64,000 nt of DNA from Pelecanus crispus. Taxonomy: Eukaryota; Chordata; Aves; Pelecaniformes; Pelecanidae. The DNA lies in assembly GCF_030463565.1 (NCBI RefSeq), contig NC_134654.1, positions 19,297,702-19,361,701 of the forward strand, read 5' to 3'. This document shows positions 50,301 to 62,300 of the stretch, piece by piece. The position numbers were made by a program, and so were the translations under genes. The first letter of the stretch is position 1. The number at the start of each line of letters is the position of its first letter. The notes beneath the pieces are model-generated. The model worked only from the letters and a program-made list of their open reading frames with translations. It was not told the DNA's origin and did not search any database.

Positions 50301-53300
50301 CTCCCTTGAAAGCTGTAGGGCTTAGAAATACAATCCAGTTATGACAGCTTAGCAGGTCACTGTGCGTCAAGAGCAAAGGTAACTGTGTGACTACAGCAAA
50401 TCCAAAATAAAGCAATTTATTTTAGACTGTCTGGCCTGAAGTTCCTTTGCTGTTCAAGGTGGGGCTTAATACCCTGTAATTGCTGTGGGCTGCGTGTGAA
50501 GATGATTTATTACCACAGCTCTGCTAAACTGCAGGAACATCATGAACTACAGTAACTTGGTTAAGTCTATACCTGCTTTCAGTAGATCTGATGGGGATGA
50601 GCATTCTGATGGCTGTCAGTTGTACCTTTAAAATAAAAATAAAGCCTTTCCTTTAAGGGTGGCTTAAGATTTTTTTTGTCTAGCAAGTGGCACATATGAA
50701 ACTAAAATTACTTTGGGCAGTATGCCTAGGAAGAAAGAGCTCAGCCTCAACTCATCTGCCTGGCAGGTGAGTACTTGAGCTTACAGCAGTGTAACCTTTT
50801 ATAATGCAAGACCTGTCACACTTTTGCAGGGGAAAAAAAAAAAAAATCAAGGACAACTTTGTATTCTTGCTGTGTTCTGTCTCTTTTTTCAAGAGAGAAA
50901 AGATGGAAATTTACTCATTTAAAGACAGCCTCAGTAATTGTCTGCTGACAGGCATTACCCTACTGACTTCTGACTATTGCTGCCTGCAAATGGGGATGGG
51001 CGTGGGGTTTTTTTCACTTATAGATGATAGCGAACCACTCACCAGCAGTAATGCTGGCTTAGATAAACTCTGAGATTATCTGCATTCTGGATTTGGTATC
51101 AAGAATTGTATGTTTGATTATTTTGGCTTTTGTGGTTGGAAATAAACTCTAAATTGAAAGTATCATCTTTTGCAAAATGCTGCCACCAGTATTTTGAAAG
51201 GGAACACACTAAACTATTTAATTTCCAGATGCAATTCTAAAATGAACATGTTTTTATAGCTGTAGAAATCATAGTTGAATTCTAGGTAGCTGGGAGGACA
51301 GCTGTCTCCTTATACAGTACAGGGGCACTCGGTCCGATTGCTGTATGCAACGTGCCCCTGACTTAATTTCAGAAAGTCTGCAACTGTGAAATTGCTTCTA
51401 TTCAGCCCCATCTGGTTAATTTTCAGGCTCTGCTGCAAGTTGTTTGCCCTTTGTCATTCTTGGGGAGGAAGAGGGAGCAGATGAAGTGCAGAAAGATTTT
51501 TAACAGCACCTGGTTTTGGCCATTCCCTTTCACAGTTGTTGTATTTGACAGTATGTGTGCCACAGAACTGGTTAAACACACCTTTTTAAAACAAAACAAT
51601 GCAAAGCTTGGAGGGAACAGCCTTTTTTGGAAGATCAAATGTGCTACATGTACACAACAGAAAATTAAGTTCTCTTCACAATGTGAAAGCAATTGCACTT
51701 AGTTTTTCTTCTTGCTGATAAAATGCAGCTTGTGTGAGATTGCGAATGAGGGAATGACCTCAGGGTGTTTTCTGTTGCTGGTACAGGTTGATGTATTTTT
51801 CATGTTCAGCATGTTCCTTTGCAGTGGTTTTTCTCTCCTTCCCTTTTTGGGTGTTTTTTTTTTATTTGTTTTATGTGTCTTTTGATCCCTTGTGCTTCTC
51901 CTGCCACTCCAACCCAACTTTTAAAACCATGTGTTGGTAAGCCTTTATGCTTCTCATTTAGGAGATTCAGGCTTTTTTAGAGATGACTCCCGTAATTGCT
52001 GGTTCAGTTTTAGTGCATGGCAGCTAATTTACCTTCTCCATATTGCTAATGCCATTTCAGTTCCAAAACCTGGCACTTCTGTCTCAGTTAGTCTGCATTT
52101 TCGGAGCCTGGTACTGTGTGCTAAAATTGAGCATATTCCTTTTTCTGAGAGCAGTAATTTGTTAAAGTGTCAGGCTTTGCATTAGAGAACAGAAAGGCAT
52201 TGTTACTGATGCAGCAGAGCAGAAAAACAGTAATTGGAAATACAAAAAAAAAAAGACAATTAAAAATAAAACATTGGGATTTCCTGTATTTTGGAGTGCT
52301 GCCTAGGCAAGTCCCACTGCTGCTTCAAATGCTTTTGCAGCAGTTACCGTTTAAGGATCAGTCTTAGCCAGACAGTTAGGGACAGGGAAAACTGTTTTGT
52401 TAGAAGTGGAGCCTAATTTTGAAACATTTATCACTTCTCTAAATATGTATCACTGGTGGGTTGTATATGAAGTCTGATTTGAGTGAAAGACTTTCAATAT
52501 AATTTGTGGTATGGTCTATAACATGGCCTAGTTCAATTATTAACAAATATCTCTACCTTTAAGGAGGAATTAAACTTATTAACCTAGAGGCTCTTGTGAT
52601 TTTTTTTTTTTCTTTTTAATGGACATGAACAAGTCAGCACTGTGATCCCAATTCGTATGTACGGACCTTTGGCTAATTCATAACTGAATGTGGCATTAAG
52701 GAACACATCTATCTTGTGCCCTGATGGGCTTCAGAAGTATATATGTGTCTTAAGTCAGGACCTCTGTCTGCTGTGAGAAACTCACTGTACCATAAGTAAG
52801 AGAACTCTTGGTGCCAAGTGAAATCCTACTGTGGAAGGAAAGCGTTGGGGTTTTTTGACAATGAAACAACTCTAAAATAGTATCTGTTGCTTTTAAATGG
52901 CTATGTTACCTCAGTTTTGGAAATAAAACTATTAGCATTTTGTTTTCATCCTTTGCACCAGGGGTAGCTCTGTTCAAGAGATGACGTAAAATAGAGCAAC
53001 AGTTAGAATGAGGTTCTTCAGAACAAAGCCCACAGCCTTTTCAACATTAACTTTCCTTTGCTGGCCTGAGACCTGTTTTAGTAATCCTCAATAGATACAG
53101 GAGGATTAAGAATAAATGGCAGATATCAAGCCATTCCTTTTTTAATGATAAACATGGTATACTTGCTGCTGCTACTAAATTTATCAGTGTAAACCATATT
53201 TAAAATTTCATAATTTTAGAGACTCTTGTGTGAATTTGGGGACTGGCAATAATAGACAGGTCATGGACTCCACTTTATCATAAAAGTATAGATGAAACCC

Positions 53301-56300
53301 TGCACTTGGAATGAAATTTCAGTACCAGTTGTGTGTTCCTTATTTGCACGTACATTTCTGATTTTTAGGTCAGCTTTGCTGCACTTATCTTCAACTCACA
53401 AAGGAGTTTGTTCTTTATACAAGTTGTTTATTATGTAAGGGTAGGAGGAAAGGTTGCAATCATTTCTGTGTGTTTGTGGAAGTGAATAATCTATGGTGCA
53501 AAATGAATTCTGTGCATTGGGGAGTGAAATGTGACTCTTCCTTGAATCTCAAACTTAGCATATTTTCATAGCTGTCAGAAGTGTGTATTCCTGAAAGTGT
53601 AAAAATATTTGAGAGGAAGGTATGAGTTATTTGGGAACTTGTGAAGTTGGATTATTCTTCATTTAGAATGGGGGAAAAAAGTGTATGCTCAAAGCCTGAG
53701 CTGTTAGTTTTTTCTGCTCAGGTAAAGAAAAGCATACATTTAAGAATGCATACATTTAAGAATGCATACATTTAAGAATGCATACATAGCTTTCTCATAG
53801 TGCAGGAATGGGCTTCAAGGTGTCTGTGTACATTCACTGAGGTAAGTGTAGCTTTATTGCAGTGGTTAGATATCGCATGACCATCAGATCCTGTAATCAT
53901 GCAAGTAAGTGCAGTACTCCAAGTTAAGTGGTGGGAATTTGTCATATCTTTGTTGTGCTCTTTAAAAAATCAGTTTGGGGGAATTCACTACTAAATGCTG
54001 AGGGAATGCAGCACAGTGGCTTGAAAAGTAAGATTTCCAGATTCACAAGTCCCACAATAACATTAACACAAGGTGTGAAAATTGTGCTTAAAGCAAATAT
54101 GTAATAATCTGTCTTGTATCATGGAATAGTTGATTTTTTTTTTCCTCCCTCCACTGAGTATAGGTACCCTGATCTTTCTCCACACTGAATCTAGGTGTAG
54201 ATGATAACCTTCTGGTATTCCTAGCTTTAGTTTTGCTCCAATCAGTAAAACTGGAGCACATCCTGATATTAAATCAGTAACAGCTGAAAGCTGAGAATGA
54301 TTTAAAAAATCCACAGATGTAGCTGTCAGTCCTAGAGAAGCATAAATGGAGCTGGCATTAGCAGCTGCAGTAATAACCAGCTATGCAAAGTTCATGGATT
54401 GTAGGAGAGCCATTCTTACTGCAATACGAATCACAAATTGCACCTGGGACTGGTAAGATGATTGCAGAGAGAAATGGTAGAAAAAGGAGGACCTGTTGTA
54501 ATTGTGATAAAAATATGTAGAAAATAACTCAATAGACCCTCATTTCTTTGTAGAACTCTGAAGATTTTTCTTTGCTTTCTGTTTTGTTTTCCATGTAAGG
54601 ATAACTGTCTTCCAGACTCTGGTTTTGTATTCCAGTGGTGCTTGGTGATTGGTTTATGATGGCATTAAATGAAATAATCTTTTAATTGGTCCCATAAAGC
54701 AATAGGTACCTGGGAGGTGCGGGTCAGACCTGCAGTTCCCATGCTGCTTATATGAACTTCTTCTTCATACAAAATACACTGTCTTGTTCAGGGCATCTGT
54801 TATTGAGCATAGAAATGGTCACTTTACACTAGCTGGACCAGTGAAAGTACTGAGGAGTGTTGGGGGAACGGGGGAGCTAAACAGTCTTGTTTATCCACAG
54901 AATGTTGCGAAGCACTGTCAGTATTGAGAATTGGCCTCTAAGGCTTTTTTCCCTGGTATAGAGTACTTAGTTATAAATGAATACATGTAGCATGCACCTT
55001 GTGTGCTTTTCATTGCTTGCTGCACAAGACTGTTTTATGTAATGCATATGCAGGCCAACATTGCATGAATTTGATGTCATGCTGCTAGACAAATACGCAG
55101 CAAAGCTGAAGGCATAAAGAGGGAGCCAGAGGAAAAACAGCTTCAACCAGTTACTTGATGAAATTCAGGTAATGTAAAAGATAAAGTAAAACAAAATACC
55201 AACTTAACTGCAGGTTCAGCTGTGTTACACTGTATAGTTCAGTAATGATGTTTCATTTCTTGGTTCCTAAGCTTTGTCAGTGTTCATGTCACATACCATA
55301 GGTGCTATCATGAAGCCTTTCTGTTTGAAGGGCATTTTTTTTAATAAGAAATGAGCAGCAGAAGTTACCCTTGTGTTTATGCTTTAGTGATTTACTAAAT
55401 GTAAGGATGAATTCCTTCTCTATCAGAAGTCCAAAACCTAGAACTTGGGCATCCATGTGATTTGACCGCAGCTCTACTAAAAATGCCATGTTTGGCAAGG
55501 TCAAGAAAAGTAAAATAGATGATCCAGAGGTATTTCATGTGATTGAAATTGCAACACTTTGTTCTTAGAGGCTCGTGTGGTGAGAACTTTTTGTAGGAGT
55601 CCAATTTAGAAAACTTCTGCCCAGAGTGCTCTAACATGGGACAACAGAGCAGACTTGGCCGTATTCATTGGGTGAGGTTGAGTACCGAAGGGGAGAACTG
55701 GAAGGCAGAGCAGAGGTGATATCCTGGTCTTCCTCTTCGCTGCAGGGAGAAGAAATGGAGCCAAAAGGCCTTGGTGAGACTCAGTAACGGGGATTAGGAG
55801 AGAGCACAGTTATGCAGTTTTCACTTCTAAATACTTCACTCTGTTGTCACACCCTCAGACATAATGTATGGAGAGGAAACTCCTGTTATTTTGAGCAACC
55901 AACTGCGCTGATAGGAGAGAAGCAAGCAGGGATTCTGCTGAAGTCTAAAAATGCTCATGTACTTTCAGTAGGAAGCAATTAAGTTCACTTGTTTTCTTTA
56001 AAAACTGTAATTTGGAAGTCTTCAGTCCAGGTGCTTCTGAATTTAAAATAGAAGCAAGTACTTTTTAAAATCATTGATAATATTTCTGCAAATCACAAGC
56101 TGGCAGTGGGAGAGTTCGCTATGTTAATCAGTGATTTTATTTATAACAGCACATAATTTCTTTGTCTAGTAAATAAATTTGGGACAAGTTTGTAACTAGG
56201 CTTCATTAGATACCTGTTGCAGTTAAGGTTGGTTTTTTTTTTTTTTAGGCCGTAGGCTTCTTTATGCTTCTGTGCTTGGCATACGTGTAGCAAGATTGTT

Positions 56301-59300
56301 TAGAGAAGCTTGTGCCCTCTCTTCTGGCACCCTCTCTTCACCGTAGATCAGGGCACTCACAGATGCTGTCATTCCATGTTACTTTTGTGGGGTTTAGGTA
56401 AGGACTTGCTTAAAGCTCTCCCCATTCAACATTTAGAAGTAATTGAATATGTTAAATAAGTTTTATTGTGTGATTACAGAAAATATTATTATCAGGTTAT
56501 TTGCCTAATGATATGGTGGTTTTTCTTGGACACTTTACATGAGAATGAATTGGCAATTAATCCTAAACAGACGACAAGGATGAAAACACAATTGTGTTTG
56601 TGCAGTTTCCCTGGCAGTGCTTCTGTCTTGGTGTCATTCAGCAGATGACACAGTTTTTCCTTCTTTCCTGAGTAACATTTAGAGCTGGTAAATGTTAAGC
56701 AGACAGTCAAAGCTGTCAGTGCATAAGATGAAAGATGTTGAATAGATCTGTAGTGCCAAATAAACCATTCCTGCCTCCCTTTAATCAGGCACATGGGTTG
56801 CTTCATTTCCTTCTGAGCAGCAGCTCAGTCTTTCCAGTGCCCCCAACCAGTTGCTGTGGACAGTGGATGGAGGTGAGACCTCTTACATTCCCTCAGCCCT
56901 GCTTTGCATCCCTTCCCTGTCACTGGCACCATCAGGGACAGCCCCTGCCCTTCCCTGGTGTCCAGCCACAGCTTAAGCAGACCAAGGAGGAGAACAAGGG
57001 GATAGTTATCATTCCCTTGCTTGCATGATTGAGTGCTGGTTGAGACAATCTAATGCTTAACTTGTGGTTTCTCATGACCCAAGGAGTTTACAAGGAAGTT
57101 TGGCAGTGAATTAAACTAGAAGGGCCAGAAGGATGCTGCCAAGAAAGTAGAAGTGGCATTCTCATGTGAAGGATGGGAGCATGAACGGGTTCGGAATCCA
57201 GTGGCAAAACAGGCATGCTACAAATCGGAAGCGATTGCCAAAGTTGGTATTAGTGTGAATGGCCTGTTCCATGTGTAATCAGAATAACTGAAGTTGGAAG
57301 GGACCTCTGGAGGTCATCTACTCCGTGCCCCAGCTCAAAAATCAAGCACAGGAGACATGGGGGTAGCAAAATGTGTGTGCCTGAGACATACAGGGGAAAT
57401 GTCAGTATCTGAATGCTGTGATCACATGTGCTAATGATATGACCCTGAGCAACCTGATGGAACTCAGAAGTTGGACTTAATTTAGAAGTTGGCCTTGATT
57501 TGAGAAAGGAAATTGGACCAGATGTCCTCCCAAGGTCTCTCCCAACCTAAGTTATGCAACTAATTTAGAATATTAGAGGCATAATAATCTTGTAGTATTT
57601 TTTCTTATGAGCATTGTGGTATGTTAATATTTGTATGGTTCTCAAAGTCCTTTCATATATTCCCTACATCTTGTTATAATTTAATCTGGCACGCTTTACT
57701 ATTTTTTCTCTTGCCAGAATAAGAACAACAGAGGATTTTTTTATACTACTTGTAAAACAGAACGTGTGTTAACTGCAAAGTATTGTCATGGTGTTGACTA
57801 ATTAATTTTCACAGTAACCCTGTTAGAATAGGTCAGTACTAGCTTCATTTTAGAGACAAGGAAACAAATGAGAGAGTAAGTGGTTTGATTGAAGTCCCAG
57901 TTTCATGTCAAGGGCATAGTTGTCATTGAAAATTGTTTCTTTTATATATTTCTCCAATCTATATTACCTCACAGTACAGAGGTTAGGTAGCAAATTGTAG
58001 GCATCTTGTTTATGGAAGTGTAACTGAATGTTAAAGTTCAACGCAGATAAGATCTGAAAGCAAGCCTTATGGGAATACTTATGTTTTTACTGTGATATAT
58101 AGCTGAATGAATAATTCTTTCCCACCTGTATGCTGCTTCTTGCAGTGGTTATATTTTCTGAGTACATCTAAAAAGAACTCATTGCTAAGGGGCAATTATG
58201 TCTGTGATTAAAACCTAGGAAAGCAAAAGCAGGGAAAAGCAAAAGCTCATAGTTAATACATATATTCCTCTAGTGGTTTTGTTTGAGTAATTAAATGGGA
58301 CATAATTGCTGTATAGTGAAGTATCGATTCTGTTTGTTGCTTGTTAAGTATTATTCCTGAAGATAACTGTTGCTTCATCTAAATTAGGATCACATAAAAT
58401 TCATAGCAGTGGAGCCTGTGACTGGCACTTGTATGTCTTCATAAATAATGATTCCTGTGGATCAGTGCAAAAATGGATTCTCAAAAATCAGGAGAATAAG
58501 TGGTTCCCTCTAATACAATTAAGATCTTGCTTCCTGTAAGAGGAGCAAGACCTTTCCTGTTTTTCACATCACAAGCTTTTCTCAGCCTGACAGCATTTAA
58601 GAGCTTGACTTGTGTCAGTGACACCAAAGACCAGGCTCAGTTTTGATGGATGCGGTGGCTCTGAGCTTGTTAGCAGTTCCTTGTCCTAGGTCACTGTGAG
58701 AGGATGGAATATTTAAATGAGTTTTCACCTGAGTTTTCCATGATGTTAGTTCTTTCATCCCCAATACAATTTATCCTTTGCTTGATCTTAAGTTTTAAAA
58801 ACTTGTGTGGATGCTTAAGGATCACCGAAAGAAGGGACTGTCAAGCAGCTCCACCTGTGGATGAAACTCTTGACTAATCTTAGTATAGAAGCAGAGCTGG
58901 AGATGTGACTGCATCACAATAACACTTTCTGCAATCTGCAAGGACAGAAGCTCATCAGCTAAGCTTTTATTGGACCGAGCTCCATCTTGAAACACATTTC
59001 CTAGCACTTAATGCTGGAAAGTAGAGAAAACATAGAAAGGAAGAGAAAACAAGCTGTAGATTCAGGTATTGTTGTCAAATAAAGATCAGAGGCAAGGATT
59101 AATTACTTCTGTTCCTGTAGAGACATGCAGGCAAGCTAATCATTTAGAAATAGGCTCCTGCAGGTCTTGAGGTTACCACAAATCTTTCCAATTCTTTGGG
59201 TTTGTTTTCCTCTTCTAGTAAGAAAGGTGAGAACAAGTGGATTTGTGTGGGAGGAACTTCCTCCAGCCTATTGTTGCACTCTTCCATGGGAACTAGGCTG

Positions 59301-62300
59301 GAGTACAGCTCACTCCCCTGTTACTAGACAGCCTGATGGAAATCTTGAAGCTATTTAGGAACAGCTATAAAGAAATTTTAAGTGTTTGTGGGCAGAAAAG
59401 AGGAAAGAGCATGGATAGAAGTGCCTACAAAATGTATTTTTATCTAATATGGGGGCTGTATGTCCAAGTGTTAAAAGCATTAAATGCTCTGGTGTACTGC
59501 ACTAATTGCTGTGGTATGCTCTGCCTGATTGACTTCTTGTGGAATGGAGAGTGGAGGTGAGGAGGGGATGATAGATAGTAGATGTGAGAGGGCAGCCCAT
59601 GGTTCCTTGTAACTTATGGATCTAAAACTCTTCTTGAGGTTGAGGTACTGGTCAAAGCATCATGAAACTAAAGGAGCAATGGAGTTTTTGGGATCTTGCC
59701 ATGATCCAAAAGGGAAAGTGAGTCAAATGTTCACAATTGGGATTAAATACTTTTCAGACTATAGATTTATCTCAGTGGGAAAAACCCCAAATCCTTTGGT
59801 TTTTACCCTTGGCATCACTTCTAACCCCAGGACACTTCCATTCCAAACTTCATCCTTCAGAATGTAGCTCAGAGACTGGCCTCTTTTCAGAAAGCTTAGA
59901 AGCATGGACCTCAAAACAGGAGATGATCCCTTTGCTGTTTCTTACTCTCCAAATGTTCATCCCTTAAGGACCAGGGATTAAACACTTTCTCTTTTTTGGT
60001 TAGATAATATACTATAAAATTGTATTGAGTAGTAGCTTGTGATCTCAAAAAAGCTTACACTTTTAACAGTAGTGTTCATAAATCAAACTGAAATGATGTG
60101 GCAGGAGGTAGTAGTCAAGATCGCTTTTTAGTGGAGCAGAAAAGCATGTTGGAAAGAAATCTGTGCAGGCAGGTCAGAGGAGGGGAGAAGAAAATTTAAA
60201 AAATTGAGACCATTGTTAAATAATTAAAGAAAAAGGACAAAGAAAATGGGATTAGAATTCTACACACTTTCTCCTGAGCTTTTGTCACTCAAAAATGTTT
60301 CATCAGGAAATTGTAAGTACATATGTACTTTTATCTGCAATGAATAATTGCATGGCCATTCTTTAGCATTTGTAGTACAACGCTAACCTCTTGTGAAGCT
60401 CAGCATTCACTCTATCAGTATTTCATAGTCTGGAGAGCTTAGTGGAACTGCGCTATGCATGGCTTCCTCACCATTCACAATGAGAGAAATCCTATCACAG
60501 CTACATTAGTTGTGGCAGTGTGTAACACTTAAAAGGGGAAAAAAAAAAGTGCACTTTAAACACTTTGAATGCAATCTCACAGCTAAAAACAGACCCGTAT
60601 TGCATATGAGCCTACTAACTTGCTAATATGGTTCAAAATTTGGAACTTTGGGGTTTAAAATCTTAACTCAAAATTGATCAAAATTAGCTAGAACAAGGAC
60701 AGGTGATAACCTAGGAGTAGGTCCACGCTTTCTTAAGGAACTTGCTTAGTCCTGACCTGCTTGCTTTCCTGTAGTGATTTAACTTTTGAAGTGGTTTCCA
60801 TGTACTGTGTATTGAAGCAAGAGTATGAAGGGCCCACTCTTGGTGTGCTTGAAAGTCCTAGAAGTCATCCTATCCAGTAATGATACAACTTTATCTTGTG
60901 TCTTTCCCCAGGAGTCTCTGGACAATGATATTGCCATATATTCCTTGAAGGTTTTGTCAGATGGGATGGGAATTAGCATTCTTTACCCTCTTTTTGAACA
61001 TTTATACTATTAAAAATAGTGTACCATGGAGAGAGTGTGCTTTTGCTTCAAAATTTTGCACTGGAAGTTAGTTTAAAAGAAATCCTTTACAAGTGAGGAA
61101 AAAGTATCTTTGAAAACTGACTGTAGGCTTGTTCAGTGACTTGGAGACCACAGTAGACAGATATGGGACCAGATGCACAAGGAGCTATAAGATAATATAT
61201 ATATGAAGACATATTTATTAAAGAAAGACATTAAAAGTCATTTTGTGTAGACAGAAAATCCAGTTTAACTGGCCTAAACAATACACTGAAACTTGTCTAA
61301 CTGAATTACTACTACTTCTAATAAGAGATCAAACAAAAACACTTGAAAATCAGTTTAAGGCAAAGCTTTGGGTGAGTAGGGGAGGGACTGATAAAGTACT
61401 TGAATGATGTTGAAATAAGATTTAAAAGGGAAAAAAAAATCATGACACAGGGACGTTGTATGAAATCCTTGAGGGTAGTGCTGTTCATTGCAACACTCAT
61501 AGGATAGGAGTACATTGCCTTTGTTTAGTCTTTCATCCAGAAAAGCAGGACACCAACGCATAAATGAGCTGTGCGTACAAATGAATCTATTTTTTATTTT
61601 TTTATATATATATAGCTTTACCAATTATTGATGTGCAGCCACAGGCAGAGAAGAGTATGATAGGACTTCTGCTTGGCAGTTATGAAAGACTATGTGAACT
61701 ATGGAAGATTAAATGTAAACTGCAACTGAATGTGCAGGGACACAAAGTCTACTCAAATAGACTTCAGAGATTAGTGGGTAAACCGAGCTCTGTGAGGCCA
61801 CTCTTGTTTTGTTCAAATCTCCCATGGGTGCTGCTTGGGAGTATGCAAGCAAAATAACTTTGGGATCTTTTGGATCACTTTTGGTTAAAGAGAAAACCAG
61901 CTCTGTCTGGTGCCCATTTCTGCAGTGGAGATTGTATGATGGTTGGAATAGTCTATCTTGTTGTGCAAATTTAAGTAGGCATATAAGCGTTTCATTTTGC
62001 CTGTGAATGCGTCCCAGGCAGAGTTAGATTGTCAATATGAATTCTCTATGATAAGCTTTATAACAAACTTTCATCTAATTTGAACAGTGGGGGGAAAAAA
62101 AAGCCTGAGTAGGAAAAACACATGCTATTGGGATAAAACAGCTGTGCATATAAGTATTACTAGCTTTCTCAAGAGAACTTGAGCAGTCCTACAGAGTTGC
62201 ATCAGTTCTGAGTTATTTGCTATATATTAAACTGTTCTGAGAACACAAGAGTTTGTGTTAATGTGAAAGTGCAGAGGGCTCCATTCTGCTGTTTCAACAG

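Noticed and set aside
61633-61857. A 74-codon frame following a short AT repeat, considered as an extra OGFOD3 exon
   Set aside because: The OGFOD3 protein is complete without it, phases close between exons 8 and 9, and it has no similarity to the family.
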